This document shows positions 31,213-43,455 of a stretch of 64,000 nt of DNA, piece after piece (position 1 is the stretch's first letter; every line of letters begins with the position of its first letter). Source of the stretch: Pyrenophora tritici-repentis (lineage: Eukaryota; Ascomycota; Dothideomycetes; Pleosporales; Pleosporaceae). The position numbers and the translations under genes are program-made. The stretch lies in contig NC_089396.1 of NCBI RefSeq assembly GCF_003171515.1, positions 2,480,001-2,544,000 on the forward strand, in the 5' to 3' direction. The notes beneath the pieces were generated by a model. The model made no database searches, was not told the origin of the DNA, and saw only the letters and a list, made by a program, of their open reading frames with translations.

Positions 31213-33155
31213 ATGCCGATAATCGAGAAACCGCATTGGACGCTCAAGGTTGAGCAGACAAAATCTGCGTTCGCGGAGGGGAATGCACGGTGGTGAGTTT
31301 GGGTGTTGAGGACGTGGATGAACGCGCGCGCGGTTCTGGCAACTTTGAATGGATTTTGCTGATGTTTTGGCAGGACAAACAGAGATCTTGATCCTGTTCC
31401 TAGACATGCGAGGAAATGGGGGGTTACGAGTTTTATCTCGTATTGGGTTTCTGATGCTTTCAAGTGAGTGGAGAATGTTGATACGTTTGTGCTGGAGAAG
31501 AAGAAGAAGAAGTTGAAGAGATGGGATGAGTTGTTTCTAACAATAATACAGTGCAGCAACATGGCAGTTTGCATCCTCCATCATCGCAATCGGTACACGA
31601 CCCCATACTCCAAAAAAAAACCCCCCTGAAATTCCTCAAGATCTAATAATTCTCAGGTCTAACATGGCGCGAATCCCTCGGCATAGTCGGCCTCGCCTTC
31701 TTCATCATCTCCTTCGTCATCGCGCTGAATGGCGCAATCGGCGTCCTGCACCACGTCCCCTTCCCGGTCATCGCCCGCGCGTCCTGGGGGTTTTGGGGCT
31801 CCTACATCGCCATCATATCCCGCGCCATCCTCGCAATCTTCTGGTTCGCAATCCAAAATATGAACGGCGCGAATGCCGTGCGCGTCATGCTGGGCGCCAT
31901 CTGGCCGTCTTTTCTCACGCTCAAGAATGGGATTCCGGCGTCGCAGGGCATCGATACCGCGACGATGATTTCGTTTTTCCTGTTTTGGCTTGGGAGTGTG
32001 CCGTTTCTTGTTATGCATCCGAATGAGTTGAGGTGGCTGTTTATGGCGAAGAGTGTGGTGGTGCCGGTTGCGTGGGTGGCGATTCTCATCTGGGCGTTTG
32101 TGGGGACGGATGGTGGAGGGGATATGTGGAATCAAAAGGCGAAGCTCGAGGGGAGTGCGTATAGTTGGGCTTTTTTGTCGAGTTTGACGAGTGTGATTGG
32201 GAATTATGCTACGTTATCTGTTAATCAGGTGAGTTTCCCCTTTCCCCAACTCCTTTTGAGATGAGATATCAAGATATCAGAAACTAACACCACCCAGTCC
32301 GACTTCTCCCGCTACTCCCGTGTAAGCGTAAAATGGCAACTCATCTACGTCCCCTTCCTCCCCATCGTCTTCACATTCATCTCCTTCATCGGCGTCGCCG
32401 CCACTTCTGCCGGCGCCGTCAAATACGGCACGCTGGACTGGGACCCCATGGCGCTCATCGCCCACTGGCCCTCGCGCGCCGCCCGCTTCTTCGCCGCCTT
32501 CTCTTTCGCCCTCGCCGCCCTCGGCGTAAACATCTCCGCAAACTCGCTCTCCGCCGCCAACGACCTCACCGCCCTATTCCCACAGTACATCAACATCCGG
32601 CGGGGCCAGCTCCTCTGCGCCGTCCTCTGCTGGGCGCTTGTACCGTGGAAGATTTTAGCGTCAGCAGGCACGTTTCTAAACTTTATGAGCGCTTATGCGA
32701 TTTTCCTAGGCCCCATTGCCGCCATCATGGTGGTAGATTTCTGGGTCGTGCATCGTGGGAAATACGACACGTTGGCTTTGTACCAATACCACGGTATCTA
32801 CCGGTACACCAAGGGTTGGAACTGGCGTGCCATCGCCGCGTTTCTCGTCGGTGTCGCGCCAAACATGCCTGGCTTCATCAACTCCATCAACACGAATATT
32901 CACGTCGGGGTGGGCGATAGGCCGTACAAGTTTGGGTGGTTGCTGGGGTTTTTTGCGACAGCGGGTGTTTATGCGTTGTTGGAAATGGTGGTGGCGCCGC
33001 CGAGGGAGACGTTTATTGAGAAGGCGGTGCTGCCGGATGAGGTTTATGATGCTAATGGTGGAGGGTTTGTGGATGAGGGGGTTAGTTTGGGGAGTGGGGA
33101 GGAGGTTGCGGGGGAGAAGGTGGGGTGGAAAGAGAGGATGAGTAAGATTTTGTAA
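31213..33155 (+). CDS. NCS1 family nucleobase/allantoin-type permease
   Basis: Five exons (31213-31292, 31374-31463, 31552-31592, 31657-32228, 32298-33155) join in phase for 546 aa. The protein is a 12-TM type transporter: NRDLDPVPRHARKWG before helix 1, ISYWVSDAFNAATW in helix 1, GVLHHVPFPVIARASWGFWG after helix 2, and FAIQNMNGANAV are all characteristic of the Fur/Dal4/Fui branch of NCS1. SDFSRYSR follows intron 4, and the IWAFVGTDGG loop and cytoplasmic charged tail are usual. It should import uracil, allantoin, uridine or a related compound with protons at the plasma membrane; the substrate cannot be fixed from sequence. The 41-nt exon 3 is unusually small. Confidence 0.92.
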
Positions 33156-33795
33156 GTGGAGGGATTATGTGGGGGTTGGAGTAAGAGATGGGGGTTTTAT
33201 TTGGTGAGGACAGCATGTGGTGGGAGGATATTGAATTATATCATGTTTATCTGAGATGTGAGTTATCTGGACACGTTATACCCTGGAGGTTGATCATGAA
33301 ATGAAGACGTCGTATTCATGTACGAACGCAGCTTATCTATTGATCCTGTTCACGCTGAGCCCGTAGTGGGAGACTCTGGATTCAGAATCAGACTCAAGTT
33401 TTCATGAACGGTTGCTGAGTAGTGATGGCTACATGGTTCATGGACGTAGGCGACAGACAGGGTATGTTTGATGCTGGGATGTCAAGACGTTCGAATTTGA
33501 TTGTAATGTCATGGCTGTTGAATAGCTATGCCAAATACATGGTACCCAGAAGGAGGTGATTGGCTTGATGAACCGGGGTCGTGATAGTATCTGAGACACT
33601 AATTCACTCGCATGTTCGCATTGGGATGCGGCCCCAGCCCTCCAATCACGTGCGATAGCGCATTGGGGCCTGCCCCGCTCGCTTCCATACTTGTCGCGAG
33701 CAAACACTCCAATTCAACTTTACCCTCAATTCTTTCACACTGCGCGCCTATACCCATTCCCATTTCCATTCAATAATCAACCAATCTGAGCAACC
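33156..33795. other. Intergenic
   Basis: 3' region of the permease gene and promoter of the RING gene. The minus frame 33438-33707 has no supporting features. Confidence 0.35.
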
Positions 33796-35079
33796 ATGTC
33801 AACCGGCCTAGACAACTGGGCGCCGCCCACGAGCCAACTTACTCCGGCGACTGCAGAAGGTACGCTGCTTCAGGACTCACAAAACCCAGCTAGCTCATTC
33901 CCTTCAGTATACGAGCACGTGCGCCTGCGCCTGCGAAACCTTCGCAATTTGCGGAAGTTTGAGAAAGAGGCGGATGAATCACGGCAGGCGCTATCCATGA
34001 CACCTGGGGAACTTCGAAAGCTTGAGCGCCACCACTTTCCTCTCAATACCTTAATACATCCCTTGCGCCTTGGTGACATGGACGATGAGCAGGTGCGCCA
34101 AGCATCCGGGGCAGCACAGGCATGGCTCTTTACCGTGCTCGATTATCATGGCCGAACAATGGGCAGGGAGCACGAAATCCGGTTATTCAGACTCGCCGTG
34201 GAGAAGGAGCGTCGAAGAGACGACTTGACAGATCAGGAACAGCTCTACATGGCGCTATCAAACCCTGGACTCAGTTCGTCAGAAGACCGGTTACGAGCTG
34301 GATTCATGGTCGTGTTACATGAGAATCTACCTGAGAGACTACAAGATGTCAGCGAAGTTGCAGGAAGACGAACTCGGCGCATTATTGAAGAATCCAACAT
34401 GGATGATGAGATGATGAATATCGTCGAATTCATCGTGGAGAGGACGCAGTTCATCAAAGTGGACCACTTCGCATGCGCCATACCCCTCTCACTACTCACC
34501 GATATCGCAGGCAATACTTCGGTTGTAGACGACAATGCCGGTTGTTGCCCTGTATGTCAGAACTCATACACGGACCTGTCGGAATTCACAGTCAAGGACC
34601 TGTTGGCGGACTACCCGGTTCGGATCAAATACTGCGGCCATGTAGTCGGCAAAGCCTGTCTAGAGCAGTGGATGGTGACGCCAAAGATCGACGAAGCCAA
34701 ATATCCGTATAGGACATGCCCATTATGTCGTGTCAAGATCGAGGGCGTGGAGTCTCCAACACCAGCGGCACTACTGTCATTGCGAAACCACTTGCTAGCC
34801 GACGGACGAGCAACAATCACTCTCCGCACGATGCTTTACGAATTCGGCGTAGATGTGGAGGAGTCTGTCGAGACGATATGCGCCTGTATGAGCGAGGAGA
34901 TTGCTTGTTTGGAGCTGTTGGCTGAGGTTGAACGCCGTGGTGGAGACTACAAGGAACAAGAGCGCGTACTGAAGTACAGGTTGGAGCAATTGAAGAAGGA
35001 GAAGAGGGTGTGGGGATTCAGAGGAGATGGAATATGGAAGAAGTTTAGGGATGACTGGATGAACAGCACCGACTCATAG
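33796..35079 (+). CDS. RING-finger-like protein (putative E3 ubiquitin ligase)
   Basis: Intronless, 427 aa. Basic helical region at residues 41-80. The RING-like module spans about 250-312: C251-P-V-C254, then YCGH with C280 and H282, C288 in GKACLEQW, and C308-P-L-C311. The position that normally carries the fifth ligand (the His or Cys in CGHxxHxxC) is Gly285, so one zinc ligand is missing. The C-terminal 100 residues are charged and helical. Promoter has no clear motif. Likely binds ubiquitin machinery, but activity is uncertain because of the altered ligand set. Confidence 0.75.
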   Translation: MSTGLDNWAPPTSQLTPATAEGTLLQDSQNPASSFPSVYEHVRLRLRNLRNLRKFEKEADESRQALSMTPGELRKLERHHFPLNTLIHPLRLGDMDDEQVRQASGAAQAWLFTVLDYHGRTMGREHEIRLFRLAVEKERRRDDLTDQEQLYMALSNPGLSSSEDRLRAGFMVVLHENLPERLQDVSEVAGRRTRRIIEESNMDDEMMNIVEFIVERTQFIKVDHFACAIPLSLLTDIAGNTSVVDDNAGCCPVCQNSYTDLSEFTVKDLLADYPVRIKYCGHVVGKACLEQWMVTPKIDEAKYPYRTCPLCRVKIEGVESPTPAALLSLRNHLLADGRATITLRTMLYEFGVDVEESVETICACMSEEIACLELLAEVERRGGDYKEQERVLKYRLEQLKKEKRVWGFRGDGIWKKFRDDWMNSTDS

Positions 35080-36053
35080 TGCATTGTGGTAGTGCATATG
35101 GGTTATACCAAGGGCGGTTACTGGACTGAGCGATATCATTCGACACCCAAGAAGTCTGTCCACTTTGAAGTCTTCGAAGGGAAGTCCCGAGAAGTGAGAA
35201 CCCGCAGTCCTCCGAAGTAGAGCATGGCAGGCGGACCCGTGACGACGCTTAGGATGTGGTCCGGACGATTCGCGGCAATTTCCTCTGCTCGTATTCTCAC
35301 CTTGAGGCAGTGCACGCATGTGAGGCATTTTCGTTGAAATCGCTCAACGACACATGTATAGAAGTCAAGTCTTTACAAGACAGTCCGCTCCATAGCCAAG
35401 TTTCCATAGATCGGCAATGAACTTGAAAAGAACGCATCACACGGTCAAGCATCCACATGATAGGTCATGGACGCACATCACCGCCGATCTTTGTAACAGT
35501 CACAACGCGTAACATGCTGGCAGGTAACCTACGCACAACACATTGACAACCGCAATAGTGGTACGGAAGAGATATCCATTCACACCTCCTTTCCGAAAGA
35601 TGGGCCGGCACGTATATGGTTCAGGGTGGTTAGCCGGCGCACGCAGCACGCCATGAAGACCGGAAAGTATCACGTGCCCCACGCTCCAAACGCTCGACTA
35701 CTCCACAAACCCCACGTTCTGGAACCCCCAACAACAGCGGCCAGCGGATCAAAACGATCTAGGCTATGAGGCTGAGTGCATAAACCAATAAACCTGGGCG
35801 GGCAACCCCTTGATTGGGTTCAAATGTAGTAAGTCTGATGGACAGATGACGTCGTATACTGTGATGGTCGCGTGTGCCCGCCGGGCTTTTCGCCACAAAC
35901 GCTGGTGCTGGGCACGGCCTTGGCCTATGACGATGGGGAAGACTATAGTAGAAGGGACAAGCAAACGGGTGGTTCCTTTGTTTCATTAAACATCCCACGA
36001 AAAAGAAAATATCCCGAACAATTCCAATTCCAAAAGTTTCAATCAATCCAGCA
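35080..36053. other. Intergenic, about 1 kb, possible gene remnant on minus strand
   Basis: On the minus strand, 35366-35136 holds a stop-free stretch of about 76 codons that includes two Cys pairs (CLTCVHC), but lacks a start codon at its beginning. It could be a last exon or a relic. The PP2C promoter is at the right end. Confidence 0.3.
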
Positions 36054-37309
36054 ATGAGCGTGAATATCGTCGATGTCGGTGTTAGCACGGTGCGTCTTGT
36101 GTTCCTTGCGGACTATCCCTTCCCACCCCCCGGGCTTTTATACTCGGACACCGATATTCCCGAGTCGGCTGCACTGGCTAACGTTTCCCCACAGATCTTG
36201 GGTGCGCGACAAGATCAGGAAGACCGCTACATTACGCTGCCTCCTGGTTCGCTGAAGTCGCGAAAGGAAATCGCCATTTATGCCGTCTACGATGGCCAGT
36301 AAGCCTGCCACACATGACGATATAATGTGTGGCTTGACAGCTAACATTTGGTAACAATAGTGGCGGTACAGAAGTGGTCAACTACGTCTCGCAGCACCTC
36401 CACGAGCACCTGGAACAACATCTCACCAACCCCACAAAAGCCACCAGCCCAGTCGAATACAAAATCGCCATACAAAGCGCCCTGAGAAGTATAGACAAAG
36501 ACCTCGACCGCGACAATCTCGACGGCGGATCAACAGTAACCCTAGCCCTCATTGACACCAAGCAAAACCTCCTCGTCCACGCCAACCTAGGAGACAGCCA
36601 TGCCTTCTTCGCAGACCACGAGCCTGCATCCCCGCAATCCCTCTCCCCCAGCTCCCCCACCCACGGCGGCGGCGACACCAACAGCTGCAGCGGCCTAAAC
36701 TGGCACGTCGACTGCCTAAGCGTCGAGCACGCGCCCGACAGCCCGCTCGAAAAACAAAGAATCGAAAAAGCCGGCGGCGAAATAAACTACCGCTCCGGCA
36801 TCGCTCGCATCGGCGGCGTCAGCATGTCGCGCGCCCTAGGCGATTTGGACTACAAGAAACCACGTGTGAACCGTCTCGCCGGCCACGACTTGTCCGATCT
36901 CATCGGCGTGGAAACGGGTCTTGCGCCGGGGAAAAAAGCAACGCACGATTTGGTGTCGAATAAAGCGGATTTCGCAGTTCGCATGCTACATGGTCAGTCT
37001 TTACTCCTCTTGGCATCCGATGGGGTTGGTGATGCGAGCCAAGCGGAGGAAGTTACGCGGTTGGCTGTGGACCGCTGGGAGCAGGGTAAAGACGCAAAGG
37101 AGATTGCAGAGGAACTTACGAGTAGGGAGGGGAAGATGAAGGGTGCGGATAATTGTACGGTTGTGGTTGTTGTGTTGGATACGGAGAGTAAACGAAGGAG
37201 GAGTGTGGATAGTGGAAGGCGCAGTTTTGATGTTTCGGGTCTGGATGGGTCGAGACGGAGGAGGAGGTCGAGTATTACTAGTTTGAAAGAGTGGATTATG
37301 GATCGTTAG
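36054..37309 (+). CDS. PP2C-type serine/threonine phosphatase
   Basis: Exons 36054-36089, 36195-36298 and 36361-37309 join in phase to give 362 aa. PPM-family motifs are in order: RQDQEDRY (motif 1 region), YDGHGGTE, DGGSTVTLALID, NLGDSH, MSRALGD, ASDGVGD and GADNCTVVVVVL. The acidic residues that bind two Mn/Mg ions (in motif DGHGG, ASDG and ADN) are present. A Ser/His/Gly-rich loop (SPSSPTHGGGD) interrupts the middle, and the C-terminus is Arg/Ser-rich (RRRSVDSGRRS, RRRRRSS), suggesting kinase target sites or nuclear targeting. Likely dephosphorylates stress-MAPK or cell-cycle substrates; the specific one is unknown. Confidence 0.92.
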
Positions 37310-38057
37310 GTAGGGTAGGGGGAGGTGTGTGTGTTTTATTTAGCATGGGCGTTGGTGTTGGAGGCGTGTAGGGTAAAACCGCGTCGTGCCATTAAATAAA
37401 TTTTAAAAATTTTAGTTTATAAGATATTGTGTCGTATGTCGTTAAGTGGTGTTGGTGGTTCTAGTGTCTGGGGATGTTCTCTAGAGTGGGCGTTGATAAC
37501 TCACCCTTCCACATGTTCGTTATCCAGCCTTTTCATAATGAACAACATCCCATTTTACCCTTTCATCTCATACTTCCCACGCAATGTCTGTCTCACGATC
37601 TTTGTATTCGCATTGTACAGCATCTGAGCGATGAATGATTTATGCTACACTACGACGAAGCTATAATGCATGACTTGTATATCAATGTCCGCCTATTTCA
37701 CCGACAATCTCGATAGACGCTAATATCTCCGTAACTGCAATATACTAACATTCAGCTCAAGGAGGGACAACGCCTGGAGAGTATGCTAGATGGGGATCCT
37801 ATTCCATATTCATAGCTATCTCTTATTGAATTTTCCCTAATCGTGTCATATATATGTGATGGACAGTGACGCGGAGCTAGCCCGACGCGGCCTTGGCGCG
37901 CGGGATGAGCCGCAATTACTCTGGCATCAGCGAGTCGCGACCAGAAGACAGCACCAATACCCCTCGATCGCCCTCTCTTCGCGCATGATGATACCGTAGC
38001 TAATTCTTCCCATCGTCTTCCCCCATAGCACTCACATAACCCTCACAATCCCTCACA
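37310..38057. other. Intergenic between PP2C and AP-1 mu
   Basis: Contains 3' UTR-like A/T-rich sequence and the AP-1 promoter. The 66-codon plus frame at 37427-37627 is unsupported. Confidence 0.35.
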
Positions 38058-39603
38058 ATGGCGTCGGCCATCTTCTTTCTCGACCTAAAGGGCAAGGTAC
38101 GGCTTGAAGTCGTCATATGTGACATGTAGACTAATCGGTAGCTGTAGACCCTTTTGGCGCGCAACTACAGAGGAGACATTCCCATGTCGGCTGTGGAGAA
38201 GTTCCCCATTCTACTGAGCGAGGCTGAAGACGAGAGCTCCGCTGTACCTCCCTGCTTCTCTAGCGAAGGCATCAACTACCTCTACATCCGCCACAACAAC
38301 CTCTACCTCCTTGCTCTCACCAAACGAAACACCAATGCCGCCGAGATATTGCTCTTTCTGCACAAGATTGTGGAGGTCTTTACCGAATACTTCAAGGAGC
38401 TCGAGGAGGAGAGTATACGGGACAACTTTGTCGTCATCTACGAGCTGCTGGATGAGATGATGGACTTTGGCTACCCACAAACCACCGAGACCAAGATCTT
38501 GCAAGAGTTTGACTACCCGAGTCTTTTTTTGTATTATGTTATGCTTACAGGTGTTTGCGCAGATACATCACACAAGAGTCGCATAAGCTCGAAATCGCAC
38601 GGCCGCCCATCGCAGTCACAAACGCCGTTAGCTGGCGCAGCGAGGGAATCCGATACCGCAAGAATGAAGTTTTCCTCGACGTCATCGAATCGCTCAACCT
38701 CCTAGTCTCCGCAACCGGCAGCGTGCTGCGGTCTGAAATTCTGGGCGCCGTCAAGATGAAGTGTTATCTATCAGGTATGCCGGAGCTACGGCTGGGCTTG
38801 AATGACAAGGCCATGTTTGAGACTACAGGAAGAGCCACTCGAGGCAAGGCTGTTGAGATGGAGGACGTCAAGTTCCACCAGTGCGTGAGGTTATCGAGGT
38901 TCGAAAACGACCGCACAATCAGCTTCATCCCGCCAGACGGCGAGTTTGAGCTCATGAGCTACCGACTCAACACACAAGTGAAGCCACTGATTTGGGTCGA
39001 GTGCATAGTAGAGAGCCATTCGGGTAGCAGGATAGAGTACATGTTGAAGGTAGGCAGGACAATTCCGATCGAGGTATGAAGCTGACAGTTACAGGCGCGA
39101 GCACAGTTCAAGCGACGAAGCACAGCTAACAACGTGCAAATCTCCATACCCGTCCCTGAAGACGCCGACACACCACGCTTCCGCACCAATATCGGTACCG
39201 TCCACTACGCGCCTGAGACATCGTCGATCGTATGGAAGATCAAGCAATTCGGCGGTGGCAAGGAGTTTCTCATGCGCGCCGAACTCGGTCTACCGTCAGT
39301 ACGCGGTGATGATGAAAAGGGTGGTGGTATGATGGGAGGCTTCGGTGGCAGCATGGGAGGTGTCGGTGCAGGCAAAGCGAAGCGACCGATCAACGTCAAG
39401 TTTGAGATTCCCTACTTTACCACGTCGGGTATCCAAGTGCGGTATCTGAAGATTATCGAGCCAAAGGTATGTCGGATGTCTAAGTACATGAGATAATGAT
39501 GATGACTAATGATTGTGTACAGCTGCAATACCCCTCGCTGCCGTGGGTGCGATATATCACTCAGTCTGGCGATATTGCTGTGCGATTACCAGATGTAAAC
39601 TAG
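38058..39603 (+). CDS. APM1: AP-1 clathrin adaptor complex, mu subunit
   Basis: Five exons (38058-38096, 38148-38506, 38563-39049, 39095-39466, 39523-39603) join in phase to give 445 aa, the usual length. The longin domain (about 1-140) starts MASAIFFLDLKGK then TLLARNYRGDI and YELLDEMMDFGYPQ. The mu homology domain (about 160-445) includes SWRSEGIRYRKNEVFLDVIE, KCYLSGMPELRLGLND, FIPPDGEFELMSYRL and PYFTTSGIQVRYLKI, ending LPDVN. It binds YxxPhi sorting signals for trans-Golgi and endosomal transport. The intron 2 donor is the weak GTTTGA; a small Gly/Met-rich insertion (GGGMMGGFGG) lies between strands. Confidence 0.95.
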
Positions 39604-41728
39604 AAGAATGGAGGGAGGGAAACTGCTCGTTGGCAGGGGGCGATGAATATACCTGTTTCAGACATGAAATATGCATGCATGCACCAGAAGCGTCAAACAT
39701 GCTGTACTTCTTTTCTCGTATGCATTCGATTGAAGAAATCATGTATACCAGACTTCAACTTCACCATCAGTCCATGCCGTCGTCCTTCAACAATCTACAC
39801 ACGACGACGTCCCCTTCCTGCCGCCCCCGTAGCTGTAGCTACAAAGGAGAGCCGCGTAGACCTCGGTTAGTTACGTGTTCTGATTCTATTCCTCTCAACA
39901 TTTCCAGCCTACGGCAGCTCAGGTGGTGCCGGACACCGAGCCTAGATGCTGCGTGGAAGGAGAGTATGTAGACGCGTGGATGGGCTTTGGCTTTCTCACT
40001 CAGGCGTTGCGTCTGTCTGACACTGCTTACCCGTGATTGAGAGACATATGTAGCTGAATGAGTGGTTTGATTGTGGAATGCATGGGATTGGGAGATTACT
40101 CAGCTGGCTGTGTAGGCGGGCGCAAGTGCAAGGCATCCTGTGATGTTGTCAGCAAAGCGCCTCATCCCACCGAACCGACTTCTTCACCAGGGAGGTTAGT
40201 TAACGTAGATCGGCAGTCGGGCTTTCCGTATGTATGCGTACGCAGGCAAACTATGTACAGTACGTACGCCGACGCCTTGTAAGTTGCATCCCGCAGTCTA
40301 GAACAAAGCTTATCGTACGTTCGTTTCTTCTGCGGCGCGCGCGGGGAAATAATTCATCGAACTCCGGCATGTGAGCGCAACACCGCAATAGCACAGCACA
40401 GCACAGCAACAGCAACAGCAATACCACAGCAGACGATTAACCGGCATACGCACGGTACGAACGCGCACATGCACACGCGCGTGTACCGTAAACAGAGTAG
40501 CCGGTAGTACAATATACATACGCAACACGCCATCCACGGTTTTTCTCGTCCCTTTCCTTTCCTCCCGTTCGTATTCGCGGCTTTTTGCTCCTGCTTCCCC
40601 CACTTGCCATTCTCCGAAGCCACTGCTAACTTACCACTCCTGTCTGGTCTACAAGCCGCTAGATTTAGGCAGACAAAGAGGCGATCAGGCCAGCCAGGCG
40701 CATCACCAGGCGTGACATCAGGTTTCTGTCATATGCTGCAGGACTGAAGACGACTGACGAGGTCTACGTAAGTATGTAGGGTATGTGCGTGCTTCTTGTA
40801 CAACAGCATGATGCAATCAAGCTCCATGATATGCATATGCTGAAACAAGCTTTCCTGCGTTTGCATTTACCGTATGCCTGCCAGTAAAGGCTGAACAATT
40901 ATTCGCCCGCCCCCGCCCCTGCTCTTTTTCATTCATTTCATTGCATTGCTTGTTCTTATTCTTACCATTACTATTACCCTGCATCATATCATGTAAGCAA
41001 GTATCCATGCACGTACGATACATGATCCTACAACACGCCCAGCGCCCACGCCTACCGATGATAAGGTACCGAAACCGCGCAATCAGTCTTACGCCTTTCC
41101 GCCTAGTCTCATCCAAGCCCATACCAGGCTTTTACCGAGACAATCATGTACGCTAGGCTGGCTAGACGGGGACGCGTAAGCACCCTTGTCAGCGCGTGTG
41201 CTTCCAGGTTCTGTTCTTGGTTGGGTTGGGTTTGGTGTATGTACGGTAGCTGAGTGAGGTTGACCAGACCGGCATGGAAAGGGTAGGTAGGCGGGGTGCC
41301 GTGAACTTACGTGTGCGTGCGTGTTTACACATGCGAGGCGTAGGTGGGAGGCGTTTGTTGTGGGCTAATGGGGTGGGTTGGGGCCGCGTGTTTGGTGTGC
41401 TTGTGGGTGTGTATATGTAGGCTTAGGCGGTTTGGTTTGGGGAGTGGGATACCTCTATTGCATATTTTTTGTGTGGTCAGAAAAGACTGTGTTGTTGCCT
41501 GATTCTTGAGGACGACGTTGACACGGATAAGATTAAGAAAGTGAAGGGCAGACGAGACTACGGCTTTTATTTGGGAGAGAGTCTGAGTGGATAGTTGTAC
41601 TGCGTTGGGTGTACCTACCTACCCACCACAAATCTGCCCACAAACCCACCACCACCACCATCATCCTCTCAAACAAAACACACACACAGACAACCTTCCC
41701 ATCCAGACCTACACTACCACCACCAACC
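39604..41728. other. Long intergenic stretch, about 2.1 kb
   Basis: No protein gene found. It has an ACAGCA/CAGCAA microsatellite near 40392-40425, alternating CA/GT-rich and GTAC-rich blocks, and G/T-rich sequence near 41215-41450. It may contain the long leader and regulatory region of the surface-protein gene, or a non-coding RNA that I cannot detect. Confidence 0.35.
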
Positions 41729-42625
41729 ATGCTCCTCCCCCTCCTCATCATCCTCACCCCCCTCACCCTCCTCGCACAAAACGCACCACCATCACCGCGT
41801 ACCTGGGACTCTACACTCTTACCCCCCACACCCACCGGACCCTTCCCAACTGGACCCCCAACATGGCTACCCTCTGACATTGTCCCTTCTGACATTGTCC
41901 CTTCTGACATTGTCCCTTCTGACATTGTCCCCTCTGACATTGTCCCCACAGACGCAGGCCGCTGGTCTTCACTCTACGAGTCTCTTCGTTCTGCCGGCAA
42001 GATACCGTCGACATTGACGGCAGCGCCGTGGCCAACGGGTTCTTACGGGCCAGGTCAGGGACCTTATCCTGGAGGACCAGGTAGAGGTGGGAAACCTGGT
42101 GCTGGTGGTGGGCCGGGTGGTTGGGGTGGTAAGTTCACGTCTTTCATGTCCACCCATGATATCACCTCTCTCCCTACAATCTACAACCTACAACCTCCAA
42201 ACCCAAAATGACACTAACAACCACCCACAGACCCAGCACATCCACCCTTCGGCCCCTCAAACTTCGGCCCTTACTCCCAATGGTCCACCCGCTCAGACTG
42301 GCGCCAAGGCCCCTGGACCTCCTGGTGGGACGGCACCGCGTGTCCGGCTTCAGACTGGCCGGGCTGGACGGCGGGGCCTTGGGCTACGTCGCCGCCGTGG
42401 ACGAGCTGGGCGGGGTGTACGGCGAGTACCACGGCTACGTCGGTTAGTACGGTGACGGTGAATGGGACGGAGGCGGTTGCCACGGGGTATGGGTTGCAGG
42501 TTTTGGCGGCGAGTACGACGGGTGGTGGTGTGCAGGGGACGGGGAGGGGCGGGAGGGTTGAGGTTAGGTTGGGGGCTGTGGTTGTGGTTGCGGCGGCGGT
42601 TGCGGGCGTGGTGGGTGGGCTGTGA
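41729..42625 (+). CDS. Secreted, putatively GPI-anchored protein with five SDIVP repeats
   Basis: Exons 41729-42128 and 42231-42625 join in phase for 264 aa. Residues 1-17 are a signal peptide (MLLPLLIILTPLTLLAQ). Next is a Pro/Thr stretch, then five exact-frame SDIVP repeats encoded by a 15-bp minisatellite, a Gly/Pro-rich segment (YGPGQGPYPGGPGRGG), a Trp/Ser-rich second part, and a C-terminal hydrophobic tail after GGGVQGTGRGG, typical of GPI attachment. No family recognised. Expected location is the cell wall or membrane surface. The repeat number is a likely source of strain variation. Confidence 0.75.
41873..41947 (+). repeat. 15-bp tandem repeat x5 encoding SDIVP
   Basis: Five in-frame units begin at 41873, 41888, 41903, 41918 and 41933 with a TCTGACATTGTCCCT-type sequence, nearly identical to each other. 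Confidence 0.95.
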
Positions 42626-43455
42626 GGGGTTGGCTGATAGGTTGAAGTGTTGAGGTTGGTTGGACTTGGGGGGGACTGATGTTGGGACGGGGGCAGGATG
42701 TGCTGGCGTTGATGTGGTTGTACGATGTTACGCTCCTTTCCACTATACCCTCGTTCATTGTTGTTTTTAGATCTACTGGGAATCTCTTACACATCATTCA
42801 AGTATGTGAGCCAGACCGATCAAACACATTTTGTGACTTTTGGCCTGAGGGGGAAGGGGGGACGTAAGCGTTGGTTTAGCGATTGCTACTTACATGGTGG
42901 TGATTCGGGTTTGAGGAGACTTGATACGCGCTGCGGCGGGAGGTATAAGATAGAATTGTTTCTAAAAAACAGGAAGAAATGGATGAGATAGAGAGCGTTC
43001 GGGTGCATGACAAGCTGAGGTGTTGAGGGTGTAGGAGAAAACTAGGTGGATGCGGTATAAGCTGTGAGGTATGTCTTGCAATGTATACAACATCCCAAGC
43101 TGAGGTGACAAAGCAATGGTATCGAGGAATTTCCTCTATCTTGGTAAGATCACTTGCTTCCAGTCGTGGGCGAAATAGCGACTTGCACCACTCAGCATGG
43201 TTATAACAGCGAAAGAAAAACCATATAGAATAAGATGCTTGACTGTGTGTAGATGATGCCGAACCTTGTCGGACACCAGCACTCATCTGATATGTACAAA
43301 GAAAAGAAAACCAACGCCGGGTATGTAAATGCCAACCGACGCCTTATCAAAACCAAGTCCAAACCCCAATCTCAACCCCAACATCCCCCATGCACATCCA
43401 AACCACATCCATCTCAAACCCTCTCAACCCCCAACATCATCCCACAACCCCACGT
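42626..43455. other. Intergenic
   Basis: Overlapping featureless frames on both strands; no gene recognised. Confidence 0.35.

Noticed and set aside
35136..35366. Stop-free minus-strand stretch with CLTCVHC
   Set aside because: No start codon, no splice partner found nearby; kept only as a possible relic.
40392..40425. Possible CRISPR-like or structured repeat
   Set aside because: It is a simple CAGCA/CAA microsatellite without spacers; CRISPR arrays are not expected in fungi.
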